Below are positions 1 through 6,743 of a stretch of 35,340 bases of DNA, piece by piece (positions within the stretch are counted from its first letter, which is position 1; every line of letters starts with the position of its first letter). This DNA is from Actinomycetes bacterium (GTDB lineage: Bacteria; Actinomycetota; Acidimicrobiia; Spongiisociales; JAHEDJ01), in contig JAHEDK010000026.1 of the NCBI GenBank assembly GCA_024641245.1, positions 1 through 35,340 on the forward strand, given 5' to 3'. The position numbers were made by a program, and so were the translations under genes. The notes beneath the pieces were generated by a model. That model did no database searches, was not told where the DNA came from, and was given only the letters and a program-made list of their open reading frames with translations.

Positions 1-111
1 CGTCGTGATAGTTATCTTCTCAGCCAAAGTTATCCTCTCTCTGAGCGCTGTGCATGTGCATCAGCATAGAGAAAACCCGGAAAAGAGTCAATAACTACAA
101 GGGATAATCAA

Positions 112-184
112 GGACGCTTAGCTCAGTTGGGAGAGCGCCTGCCTTACAAGCAGGAGGTCGGCGGTTCGAGCCCGTCAGCGTCCA
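112..184 (+). tRNA. tRNA-Val (anticodon TAC)
   Basis: A complete cloverleaf can be drawn. The acceptor stem pairs GGACGCT with AGCGTCC, followed by discriminator A at 184. The D arm is GCTCAGTTGGGAGAGC, the anticodon stem CCTGC/GCAGG closes the loop CTTACAA with anticodon TAC (Val, codon GUA), and the T arm pairs GGCGG with CCGTC around TTCGAGC. The 3' CCA is not encoded (184 is followed by CGC), so it must be added after transcription. The gene is alone and is followed by two strong hairpins. Confidence 0.96.
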
Positions 185-186
185 CG

Positions 187-211
187 CGGACCGGCCCTAC
201 GGGCCGGTCCG
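187..211 (+). terminator. Perfect hairpin directly after tRNA-Val
   Basis: An 11-bp perfect stem (CGGACCGGCCC/GGGCCGGTCCG) with the 3-nt loop TAC starts 3 nt after the tRNA. No U-tract follows. It could stop transcription or guide 3' trimming of the tRNA precursor; the position supports this, the missing U-tract does not. Confidence 0.6.
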
Positions 212-213
212 TT

Positions 214-242
214 CGAGATTTCGCCCTTTGGGCGAAATCTCG
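214..242 (+). repeat. Second perfect hairpin behind tRNA-Val
   Basis: A 13-bp perfect stem (CGAGATTTCGCCC/GGGCGAAATCTCG) with loop TTT, 2 nt after the first hairpin. Together they make a tandem hairpin. The 5' arm is T-rich and the 3' arm A-rich, so no terminal U-run follows on the + strand. Confidence 0.6.
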
Positions 243-345
243 GCTCTGTGACCGCCTTTGGGCCGGTTGGTTTGAGCTTCGGCCTGTTGGTGAGACTCGG
301 CTCTGGGTTCGGTTTGCGCCGGTTGGTTTGGGGTTTTGCCGTGTG
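239..345 (+). repeat. Degenerate tandem repeat of about 57 bp
   Basis: CTCGGCTCTG occurs at 239-248 and again at 296-305, and CCGGTTGGTTTG at 263-274 and again at 319-330. The offsets are 57 and 56 nt, so an imperfect duplication fills the space between the tRNA hairpins and the next gene. A further weak hairpin (GGGTTTTGCC against GGCGAAACCC, about 331-355) lies at the end of the second copy. I see no coding signal here. Confidence 0.5.
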
Positions 346-371
346 GGCGAAACCCGGCTCGGTGCACCCGT

Positions 372-377
372 TAGCCT
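372..377 (+). promoter_or_regulatory. -10-like box for leaderless start at 385
   Basis: TAGCCT lies 7 nt before ATG 385, the spacing at which transcription would begin on the start codon itself. No Shine-Dalgarno sequence precedes this ATG. No clear -35 box is visible. Confidence 0.4.
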
Positions 378-384
378 TCACACC

Positions 385-747
385 ATGCCTGCCGTGCTGT
401 TGCTTCATTGGGACTGGTCCGAAGTCATCGACCTGGCTGCCGAACTCCAGCACGAAGGCTGGGACGTCATGACAGAGTCCGACGACGGTGTCAGGGCTGT
501 GCAGACGGCGCTCGACCACCCGCCTATTGCGGTTGCCGTTTCGTTGCGGGTGGCCCCCAAACACGGGAGGGATGTCGCCCTTGCACTCGCCGGGCAAACG
601 AGCGGACGTGGAATCCCCGTTGTGTTCTTCGACGGTGACGAGCGAGATCGGAAGATGGTCAAGAGGGCAGTTCCGGACGCAACGATCGTGGCCTGGGCCG
701 ACCTCCCGGCCAGCCTCGACCGGATCGCAGGCCGACGGTCGGAGTAG
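385..747 (+). CDS. Degenerate receiver-like (CheY-fold) protein
   Basis: A 120-aa protein of the length and layout of a single receiver domain: an N-terminal hydrophobic strand (AVLLLHWDW), a helix (VIDLAAELQHEGW), a second strand and helix, then AVAVSLRVAP where receivers carry the phosphorylated Asp, and GIPVVFFDGD with a following Lys (RKMVKRAVPDA) resembling the conserved Thr/Ser-Lys end. The phospho-acceptor position appears to be Ser rather than Asp, and the N-terminal acidic pair is not present, so this is probably a pseudo-receiver that cannot be phosphorylated in the usual way. Start: the frame is open further upstream, through the tRNA, but ATG 385 is the first start outside it and has a leaderless-type -10 box. 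The MgtC-like gene begins 9 nt downstream. Function is unknown; a signalling adaptor role is inference. Confidence 0.65.
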   Translation: MPAVLLLHWDWSEVIDLAAELQHEGWDVMTESDDGVRAVQTALDHPPIAVAVSLRVAPKHGRDVALALAGQTSGRGIPVVFFDGDERDRKMVKRAVPDATIVAWADLPASLDRIAGRRSE

Positions 748-750
748 GTT
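745..750 (+). promoter_or_regulatory. -10-like box for leaderless GTG at 757
   Basis: TAGGTT lies 6 nt before GTG 757, and its first three bases are the stop codon of the preceding gene. It would allow separate leaderless expression of the MgtC-like gene. Confidence 0.35.
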
Positions 751-756
751 CGAAGA

Positions 757-2007
757 GTGAACAGCACGGGCGCGATGATCACGGCCTTCGTCATTGCCGC
801 GGGCCTCGGTGCCGTGGTCGGACTCGAGCGACAGACCTCGCACCGGAGTGACCCCGACGACTATGCCGGTGCTCGTACCTTCGCCCTCTACGCCGCGCTC
901 GGAGCGCTGGGCGGATTCGCGGCCGACGAGTACGGCTCGGTGGCCTGGCTGTTCTGGGCCTCGGCGGCGCTTGCCCTGGTGATCGCCTCGTATGTGTTCG
1001 CCTTTCGTGAAACGGGCGACTGGGGGACGACCACCGAGGCCGCGGCGATCGTCACGTTTGGTGTCGGTGCGCTGGTGTGGGCCGATCGAGTGGTGGTCGC
1101 CGTTGCCCTGGTAGTTGGGACTATCGCTTTGCTTCGAGCGAAGGACCCCATCCACGCGCTCGGTCGGAAGTTCTCCGACGAAGATGTGAGAGCGGCGGTT
1201 CAGTTCGGAGTGATCTCGGCAATCATCCTTCCGCTCTTACCGGATGAGTCATACGGTCCGTTGGCCGCCTTCAACCCGCGTGAGATCTGGCTGATGGTCG
1301 TGCTCGTGTCGGCGGTTGGGTTGGCCGGGTACATAGGGCTTCGGGTCAAAGGGAGTGAGGGACTCGTGTTCACCGGCCTGGTCGGCGGACTCATCTCGTC
1401 CACCGCGGTGACCCTCGGGTTTTCCCGCATGTCTCGCCGGCATCCCGAACTCCGTCACTCGCTGGAGGCGGGCATCCTCGGTGCGTCGGGTCTCATGTAC
1501 TTACGCGTCCTGGCGCTCGCCGTCGTGGTTGCTCCGGCACTGGCGCAGGTGTTGGCTGTGCCGCTGATCGGTCTCGGCGTCTTTGTCCTGGCCGCCGGGG
1601 CAGTGGCATGGATCAGGGCCAACCGGGGAACGCCGCCCGGCGATGCCTTCGAGTTGCGGAACCCGCTCTCGCTCCCCGTAGCCCTTCAGTTCGGCGCGCT
1701 CTATGCCGCGGTCGTATTCGTCGCCAAATTGCTTCTCGACCAGTTCTCGGCCGCCGCGCTCAACGTGGTGGGAGCGCTTTCGGGGATCAACGACGTCGAC
1801 GCCATCAACCTGTCCATGGCCAATTTCGTGAATGATGGACTGAGCGCCGAAGACGGCGCCCGCGCCGTTCTCATCGCAGTCGCCGTGAACACGGCAGTCA
1901 AGGCAATGATGGTGGCCGGTATCGGGGATCGTAGGCAGCTGAGAGCCGTCATCGCCGTGCTCGGCCTGGCTGCCGCCGTCGGTGTTCTTGCCTGGTCGAT
2001 GCTCTAG
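757..2007 (+). CDS. MgtC/SapB-DUF4010 family membrane protein
   Basis: A 416-aa polytopic inner-membrane protein with about eleven hydrophobic segments. The N-terminal part (about 1-140) is MgtC/SapB-like, with the glycine-rich GLGAVVGLERQ near residue 20 followed by GARTFALYAALGALGG. The C-terminal part (about 165-416) matches the DUF4010 pattern, including the conserved GGLISSTAVTLGFSRMSR stretch and the late segment ending NDVDAINLSMAN. This fused architecture of about 410-430 aa is common in bacteria; its substrate is not established, and a link to Mg2+ comes only from the distant MgtC relation. Start: GTG 757, 6 nt after TAGGTT; an in-frame ATG at 775 is an alternative that would cut six residues. 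It follows the receiver-like gene closely, which may mean co-expression. Confidence 0.85.
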   Translation: MNSTGAMITAFVIAAGLGAVVGLERQTSHRSDPDDYAGARTFALYAALGALGGFAADEYGSVAWLFWASAALALVIASYVFAFRETGDWGTTTEAAAIVTFGVGALVWADRVVVAVALVVGTIALLRAKDPIHALGRKFSDEDVRAAVQFGVISAIILPLLPDESYGPLAAFNPREIWLMVVLVSAVGLAGYIGLRVKGSEGLVFTGLVGGLISSTAVTLGFSRMSRRHPELRHSLEAGILGASGLMYLRVLALAVVVAPALAQVLAVPLIGLGVFVLAAGAVAWIRANRGTPPGDAFELRNPLSLPVALQFGALYAAVVFVAKLLLDQFSAAALNVVGALSGINDVDAINLSMANFVNDGLSAEDGARAVLIAVAVNTAVKAMMVAGIGDRRQLRAVIAVLGLAAAVGVLAWSML

Positions 2008-2029
2008 ACGGGCCCGTTGATGCCGGGGG

Positions 2030-2035
2030 TACTAT
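2030..2035 (+). promoter_or_regulatory. -10 box for leaderless nif3-like gene
   Basis: TACTAT, close to the -10 consensus, lies 7 nt before ATG 2043, so transcription should start at the A of the start codon. TAGACG at 2005-2010 could serve as a weak -35 with a long 19-nt spacer. Confidence 0.5.
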
Positions 2036-2042
2036 TCCGCCG

Positions 2043-3122
2043 ATGCGAGTGCAAGACGTCCTTTCGTCCCTGGTGCCGGCCGGCAAGGCCGCCGCCTGGG
2101 ATCCGGTCGGGGTCCAGATCGGAGATCCGGCTGCGGACGTCCAAAGCGTGGCCGTTTGCCACGAGGTCACTGAAGCTGTCGTTGCCGCGGTTGTTGAGCG
2201 CCCTCCCGATCTGCTAATCACTTATCACCCGTTGCTCTTTCATCCGACGACGGCGCTGACCGCCGGTCGATCGCCCACCGGCCGGGCACTCCGACTGGCG
2301 CGGGCCGGCGTCAACCTGGCCGTCGTACACACCGCATTCGATGTTGCGGCCAAAGGGACTGCCGATGCCCTCGCCGGGGCGGCCGGAATTGAGTCACCCG
2401 CCGGGTTCGGTCGTCTCGACGGACCGGACGGAGTCAAGGTCGTAACGTTCGTCCCGTCCGATCACGTCGAGAAGGTGTACGCGGCAATGTCGGACGCCGG
2501 AGGTGGCTACATCGGACGCTACGCAGGATGCTCGTTCCGGAGCGAAGGAGTGGGCACCTTCATGCCAGATGGAGCGGCCCGTCCCGCGGTCGGTTCGCAC
2601 GGAGTGCTCAATCGGGAGTCCGAGATCCGGCTCGAGATGATCGCCCCGGAATCCCGTGTTGAGGCAGTGGTAGCAGCGCTGGCTGCCGCTCATCCCTACG
2701 AGGAACCCGCGTATGACCTCTTCAACACTCGCTCGAATAGGGGATTCGTTGGTCGCTTCGGGCGGCGGGCCGGGCCCATTCGGCTGGGAGCGTTGGCGCG
2801 GGAGCTAGAAGAGAGCCTACCGGTGACGGCCGTCCGGGTGGCCGGCGATATGGACTCCGACGTTGCGGTGGTAGCGGTCGTCCCGGGATCGGGAAGTGAC
2901 CTCATCGCCGCCGCAGCATCCATCGGCGCGGCAGTGATCGTGACCGGCGATGTAAGCCACCACGAGACCGTCCAGGCACTCGATCGGGGTCTCTTCGTTA
3001 TCGATGCCGGGCATGCGCCGAGCGAACGTCCAGGCATGCGACGCCTGTACGCTGCAGTGGCCGGACTCGGAGTCACGGCGCGCGATCTCACGAATCTGAA
3101 TACCGACCCATGGGGACGTTGA
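2043..3122 (+). CDS. Nif3-like dinuclear metal centre protein
   Basis: 359 aa, the long form of the Nif3/YbgI/YqfO family with a CutA-like ferredoxin-fold insert (about 129-230, ending AHPYEEPAYDLF). Metal-site motifs: YHPLLF at 61-66, HTAFD at 96-100, and near the C-terminus GDVSHHET and DAGHAPSE. In E. coli YbgI the ligands are two adjacent His, an Asp, a His and a Glu; here the first His of the pair is Tyr61. Family members bind two metals and have been named GTP cyclohydrolase I type 2, but the physiological reaction is not settled. It heads a tightly packed operon with the zinc-ribbon protein, RNase HI and a membrane protein, the same order as Rv2230c-Rv2229c-Rv2228c in M. tuberculosis. 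Expression from the leaderless start is likely. Confidence 0.92.
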   Translation: MRVQDVLSSLVPAGKAAAWDPVGVQIGDPAADVQSVAVCHEVTEAVVAAVVERPPDLLITYHPLLFHPTTALTAGRSPTGRALRLARAGVNLAVVHTAFDVAAKGTADALAGAAGIESPAGFGRLDGPDGVKVVTFVPSDHVEKVYAAMSDAGGGYIGRYAGCSFRSEGVGTFMPDGAARPAVGSHGVLNRESEIRLEMIAPESRVEAVVAALAAAHPYEEPAYDLFNTRSNRGFVGRFGRRAGPIRLGALARELEESLPVTAVRVAGDMDSDVAVVAVVPGSGSDLIAAAASIGAAVIVTGDVSHHETVQALDRGLFVIDAGHAPSERPGMRRLYAAVAGLGVTARDLTNLNTDPWGR

Positions 3123-3832
3123 TGAAAGAAATGCAGAGTTTCGGTGATTTGCTCGACCTCCAGGACGTCGACCTCGATATCGATCGGCTGCTGCACAACC
3201 GGGGAGCCCTACCGGTCCTCGAGGAATACCGGGCTGCTCATAAGGCGAGCGGGGTGGCACGCAGCCATCTCACCACGGTCGAAGCGGAACTCAAGAACGC
3301 GTCGCGCGATCTGGACAAGGCCGAGGGCGAGCTGGAGATTCTCGAGGAGAAGCTGCAGCGCGAGGAGCAGCGCCTGTTCGCAGGAGGCATGAGTGCCAGA
3401 GAGACGGAGAACATGCGAAACGAGGTCATCTCTCTTCGCTCGAAACAGAGTCAAATGGAAGATCTCGTGCTCGCACTCATCGACACTCGAGAGGGCCTGG
3501 ACGAGCGAGTCGCGGCGGCTCGCTCCGATCTGGAGGAGCGGGCGGTCGCGGAGGCGCGGCTGGAGGCTCAGGTTGCCGCCGAGTGGAAGAAGATCGATGC
3601 CGAACTGGCCAGGCGCGAAGGGCGCAAGGCGGAGATCGTGCCGTTGATCCCGCCCGACCTCCTGGCGACGTACGAGCGCCTCCGCAATGCCAAGGAGGGG
3701 GTCGCGATCGGCCGCTTGATCGATGGGGTGTGTGGGGGATGCCATCTCACCCTCTCAACGGCAGAGCAAATCGAAGTCGCGGCAGATGATCCCCCTCGCT
3801 GTCTGCATTGCCGTCGCCTCCTCGTCTTATGA
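3122..3832 (+). CDS. Coiled-coil C4 zinc-ribbon protein (DUF164/CdsZ type)
   Basis: 236 aa. Residues about 30-170 form a long charged coiled coil rich in Glu, Arg and Leu. The C-terminus is a zinc ribbon with C204-GG-C207 and C227-LH-C230. Proteins of this family are widespread beside Nif3-like and RNase H genes; a role as a nucleic-acid or translation-related factor has been proposed for relatives, but the sequence alone does not fix it. Start: ATG 3122 shares one base with the TGA of the Nif3 gene (TGATG), with GGGG 7 nt upstream. An in-frame ATG at 3110 would extend the overlap and lacks a ribosome binding site. The next gene overlaps by ATGA, so translation of the whole block is probably coupled. 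Confidence 0.88.
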   Translation: MKEMQSFGDLLDLQDVDLDIDRLLHNRGALPVLEEYRAAHKASGVARSHLTTVEAELKNASRDLDKAEGELEILEEKLQREEQRLFAGGMSARETENMRNEVISLRSKQSQMEDLVLALIDTREGLDERVAAARSDLEERAVAEARLEAQVAAEWKKIDAELARREGRKAEIVPLIPPDLLATYERLRNAKEGVAIGRLIDGVCGGCHLTLSTAEQIEVAADDPPRCLHCRRLLVL

Positions 3833-4242
3833 GCAGGCGATTCGTTCTCTATACCGATGGCGCCTCGCGCGGGAACCCCGGACCGTCCTCGATCGGGGCA
3901 GCCATCTACTTTGACGGTCCCGATGGTCTCGAAGAAGTGGCCAGTATCAGCGAACCGATCGGTCACACGACCAACAACGTCGCTGAGTACAAGGCCGTTG
4001 TGGCGGGACTCGAGCTCGTTGGCAGTTTCGAGCCGACCGAGGTACTGGTTCGTGCCGACTCCCAACTCCTGGTCCGGCAACTCGGCGGCCAGTACCGGGT
4101 CAAAGCGCCGAACTTGAAACCGCTCTACGGCGAAGTCTGCAGGCTGGTGGACGAGCTACCGGTGGTTCACTTCGAGCATGTGCGAAGAGAGGCGAACACG
4201 CGCGCAGACGCGCTGGCGAATGAGGCGCTCGATCGATTGTGA
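3829..4242 (+). CDS. Ribonuclease HI family protein
   Basis: 137 aa, a bare RNase H domain that cuts the RNA strand of RNA:DNA hybrids. All four acidic catalytic residues are visible: D10 in YTDGASRGNPG, E53 in NNVAEYKAV, D77 in VRADSQLLVRQL, and D127 in REANTRADALAN. The basic handle of E. coli RNase HI is absent, as in the N-terminal half of mycobacterial Rv2228c. In mycobacteria this domain is fused to a CobC-like phosphatase; here it stands alone. Start ATG 3829 overlaps the stop of the zinc-ribbon gene by 4 nt (ATGA); an in-frame TTG upstream is less likely. The next gene overlaps by GTGA. Confidence 0.93.
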   Translation: MSRRFVLYTDGASRGNPGPSSIGAAIYFDGPDGLEEVASISEPIGHTTNNVAEYKAVVAGLELVGSFEPTEVLVRADSQLLVRQLGGQYRVKAPNLKPLYGEVCRLVDELPVVHFEHVRREANTRADALANEALDRL

Positions 4243-4760
4243 TCTTCTGGCACGTTGGTGGGACGATCCTCGCTTTTCGCTACGTCTTTCGTGATCCGAA
4301 CGTAGATCTGCGTTTCCTGGCGCTCGGCGCGCTCCTCCCCGATCTCATCGACAAACCGATTGGAACACTTCTGTTTGCAGATACGTTCGAGTCAGGTCAG
4401 ATCTTCGGACACTCTCTGCTGTTCTCATCGATGCTGATGATCTTGGTGCTCCTGTTCACCAGTCGGGGAGCCTGGCGTCGGAGGCTGATGGCGCTGGCCA
4501 TCGGCTCGTTGTTCCATCTGGTGCTCGACGGGATGTGGACGGTGAAAGAGACCTTGCTGTGGCCTGCTTTCGGGTGGGGATTTCCGCCGGGGCCCGAAGC
4601 ATATTGGGGATCTCTGTTGGAGCGTCTCGGTGCAAATCCATGGATCATCACACAGGAGGCGCTCGGCATCATCTACCTGATGTACCTGTGGCGAAAGGCC
4701 GATCTCGGAAAGGTCGAGCGTCGATCAGAGCTCTGGACGGCCGGGACCATTCATGCCTGA
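4239..4760 (+). CDS. Membrane-bound metal-dependent hydrolase-like protein
   Basis: 173 aa with about four transmembrane segments. Conserved polar residues sit in membrane-proximal positions in the order H5, then GALLPDLIDKP (32-42), FGHSLLFSS, and FHLVLDGMW (about 92-100). This His/Asp series resembles the YdjM/DUF457 family of membrane proteins predicted to be metal-dependent hydrolases (related to the phospholipase C/P1 nuclease fold). No substrate can be named. GTG 4239 overlaps the RNase H stop by 4 nt (GTGA), making this the last gene of the nif3 operon. Its 3' end overlaps the convergent TSUP gene by 10 nt. Confidence 0.75.
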   Translation: MIFWHVGGTILAFRYVFRDPNVDLRFLALGALLPDLIDKPIGTLLFADTFESGQIFGHSLLFSSMLMILVLLFTSRGAWRRRLMALAIGSLFHLVLDGMWTVKETLLWPAFGWGFPPGPEAYWGSLLERLGANPWIITQEALGIIYLMYLWRKADLGKVERRSELWTAGTIHA

Positions 4761-5518
4761 GCGCTGCGGGTCTTGCGAACCATCCGGATCGAGACGACAA
4801 CCAGCAATCCGACGAAGAGCCGCCGCAGGAGCTCCGGGGCCATATCCAGAGCCAGCCCGGCTCCCAACAGACCGCCGCCGATGCCGCCGGCTGCGACCGG
4901 AACTGCGAGGCGCCAATCCACTCTTCCGTGCCGGGCGTGCCTGATCGAGGCGATGAGCGTGGTGGGGACGATGGCGGCGAGCGAGGTCCCCTGGGCCAGG
5001 TGTTGCTCGAAGCCGAACAACACGACCAGGGCAGGCACAAACACGACACCACCACCGACGCCGAGGAGGGCCGCCACTGTGCCGGCCAAGAGTCCCGTGA
5101 GGATGAGGAGCAGTGAGCTCATCAGGCCGCCTCGTTCGAATACCGCCTGTGCGGTGACGTCGGACAGCATCAAGAGCCTCACGCCGGTGAAGACCGTGAT
5201 GGCAACGAAGGCCCTGGCCAGCGTGACCTCGTTCACCCGTCCCATCAGGCCGGCACCGAGCACAGCGCCTACGCTGGCTCCGATGAGGAGGAGACCTGCC
5301 GTCGTCCACATGAGTTCGTCCTGAATCGCAAACGGAACCATCGAAGCGGACGCCGTTGCCACGATGGCTGCCAGCGAAGTGGCGTGGGCTCGGTGCTGGG
5401 CGAGTTTGAAAGCGAATACGAGGCCGGGTACTGCCACGAGGCCGCCGCCCACGCCAAACAGGCCGCCGGTGAGCCCGGCCACGATACCGATTAGTGCGGC
5501 GATGAGCGTTGTGCGCAA
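4751..5518 (-). CDS. TSUP family (TauE/SafE) permease
   Basis: 255 aa with about eight transmembrane helices in two homologous halves. Each half begins with the family's glycine motif: GLFGVGGGLVAVPGLV near residue 19 and ALLGVGGGVVFVPALV near residue 156, followed by HATSLAAIV and QGTSLAAIV respectively. TSUP proteins export or import sulfite, organosulfonates or other small anions; the substrate cannot be read from sequence. Start: TTG at 5518 with AAAGG 7 nt upstream; no in-frame ATG is near. It is transcribed away from the lipoprotein gene and ends inside the convergent membrane-hydrolase gene. Confidence 0.88.
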   Translation of the reverse strand: MRTTLIAALIGIVAGLTGGLFGVGGGLVAVPGLVFAFKLAQHRAHATSLAAIVATASASMVPFAIQDELMWTTAGLLLIGASVGAVLGAGLMGRVNEVTLARAFVAITVFTGVRLLMLSDVTAQAVFERGGLMSSLLLILTGLLAGTVAALLGVGGGVVFVPALVVLFGFEQHLAQGTSLAAIVPTTLIASIRHARHGRVDWRLAVPVAAGGIGGGLLGAGLALDMAPELLRRLFVGLLVVVSIRMVRKTRSAQA

Positions 5519-5568
5519 CGTGAACCTTTGAGGCGAGAGCTGCAGTGTAGAGCCACCCGTGGTGCCGC

Positions 5569-5574
5569 TAGGGT
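5569..5574 (+). promoter_or_regulatory. -10-like box for leaderless lipoprotein start
   Basis: TAGGGT lies 8 nt before GTG 5583. No convincing -35 is visible. Confidence 0.3.
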
Positions 5575-5582
5575 GTCGCTCC

Positions 5583-6254
5583 GTGAAACATTATGTCGCC
5601 GTTGTTCTCGCTCTGACAGTAGGTATTGCTGCCTGTGGGTCGGGCGGTGACGTCTCGACGACGTCCGTCGTCGACCGGACTCTTCCCGGGCGACCGGACC
5701 TGGCGGTGGATCAGATGGTGGCGGCTCTGATGCTGGGGGATGTCGAGGTGATACGGCAGCTGACTTCCGACCGGCAACTGGCCATCATCGTTGCTCTCGA
5801 GGGTGGCGGTACGGAGGAACTGGCGGCCATGCTCCAGAGCGGGGTGCCGGACGATGTCGCCGTCAACTTCTGGACATCGTTCGTGGGAGGCTTTCCGGAT
5901 CTGGTGGGTGAGTCCATCGAGGATATGGACTTCGGAACCTCGGTGCCGCAACGGGTGCAAGGCGTTGAGTTTGTGTCGTTTCCCGTGGCATTCGGCACGG
6001 CGACGGCAGGTACGGAGTGGTTTACCCGCTCGACTGCGACCGGCTGGGAGATCGATCTCCTCGCCACATTCGGCGGGCCGTTTGCGTCGGCTCTCGAGTC
6101 GCTCGTGCGCCGAACGACGGACCCGGTTGTGCTCGAAACCATCCGCGGTGAGCGCGCCAGCTTCGAGGCGGCTTACCAGCGTCACGCAGATCTCGGATCG
6201 AACGTCCGGGTGCAGGCGGCGCTGATGAGCTTGCTCGACCTGCTCTCGAGCTAG
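5583..6254 (+). CDS. Predicted lipoprotein, unknown function
   Basis: 223 aa. Lys near the N-terminus, a hydrophobic stretch (VAVVLALTVGIAAC) and a lipobox IAAC mark a lipoprotein with the lipidated Cys at about residue 18, followed by a Gly/Ser-rich tether. The remaining 200 residues are predicted soluble, without a motif that I recognise; the aromatic-rich EWFTRSTATGWEIDLLATFGGPF segment resembles the beta-sheet of NTF2-like or DUF4878-type lipoprotein domains, but this is weak. GTG 5583 is preferred over a GTG at 5559 because it places the signal peptide correctly. It ends at a CTAG shared as stop codon with the convergent gene. Confidence 0.7.
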   Translation: MKHYVAVVLALTVGIAACGSGGDVSTTSVVDRTLPGRPDLAVDQMVAALMLGDVEVIRQLTSDRQLAIIVALEGGGTEELAAMLQSGVPDDVAVNFWTSFVGGFPDLVGESIEDMDFGTSVPQRVQGVEFVSFPVAFGTATAGTEWFTRSTATGWEIDLLATFGGPFASALESLVRRTTDPVVLETIRGERASFEAAYQRHADLGSNVRVQAALMSLLDLLSS

Positions 6255-6667
6255 TCCTGTTCTGCCTCTGCCGCGAAGTCGGCGGCTTCGACCTCTGCCG
6301 CAAACCCGTCGAGGTCGGCGACCGTTGGCTCACGTCCCCAGACCTGGAACCCTTCGAGGAGGTCCGCGTACTTCTCCCGTTGCTCGTCGGTCACGACAAC
6401 GCGAATCGGGATCTCGAGCGGTACCAATTCCTTGTACTTCTGTAGGACCTCCCTTATCACCGGGTCATCGAGATTGAACTGGAAGACGACGCCGTGGGCG
6501 TCCTCTAGGTGCTCGCAATGTGCGCCCTCGAGGACCGGACAGGGGTGCTGTTCGCCGGGACCGTGGCAGACGGAGGTCGCGTGGCCGGTCGTGCCGATGA
6601 ATCCTTCCGCGAATGCTCCATAACCCGCATCGCGAACATCGATCAGGATCTCGCCCTTGTCCTTCAT
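6251..6667 (-). CDS. Conserved-looking protein with Cys/His cluster
   Basis: 138 aa, not recognised. It has no signal peptide or membrane segment. Residues 30-58 hold a dense cluster of potential metal ligands: C34, H35, H41, C43, H50, C51, H53 and H58. The middle (VVFQFNLDDPVIREVLQKYKEL, starting near 60) and the following strand (LEIPIRVVVTDEQREKYADLL) look like an alpha/beta domain, and the C-terminal 20 residues are acidic and Ala-rich. The start ATG has a strong ribosome binding site (GAGGAGAG, 5 nt upstream). It lies 76 nt behind the F420-dependent oxidoreductase on the same strand, so the two may be co-transcribed. A zinc or iron-sulfur role is possible but not shown. Confidence 0.65.
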   Translation of the reverse strand: MKDKGEILIDVRDAGYGAFAEGFIGTTGHATSVCHGPGEQHPCPVLEGAHCEHLEDAHGVVFQFNLDDPVIREVLQKYKELVPLEIPIRVVVTDEQREKYADLLEGFQVWGREPTVADLDGFAAEVEAADFAAEAEQD

Positions 6668-6743
6668 CGTTTCTCTCCTCGGTCGTGCGATCAGATTACC
6701 AAGTACCGGTTACTGGGCACGCTCCGGCGGCGGGGCGGCGTCA

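Noticed and set aside
1-111. Promoter of tRNA-Val; direct repeat AGTTATC(T/C)TCTC at 10-21 and 28-39
   Set aside because: GATAAT at 103-108 is too near the tRNA 5' end for a usual start site and no -35 is seen; the short repeat is suggestive but too weak to claim.
175-1155. A long minus-strand open frame of 326 codons across the tRNA and MgtC-like gene
   Set aside because: It crosses a tRNA and runs against three well-supported + strand features; its translation is rich in Arg, Gly and His as expected from an antisense frame in GC-rich DNA.
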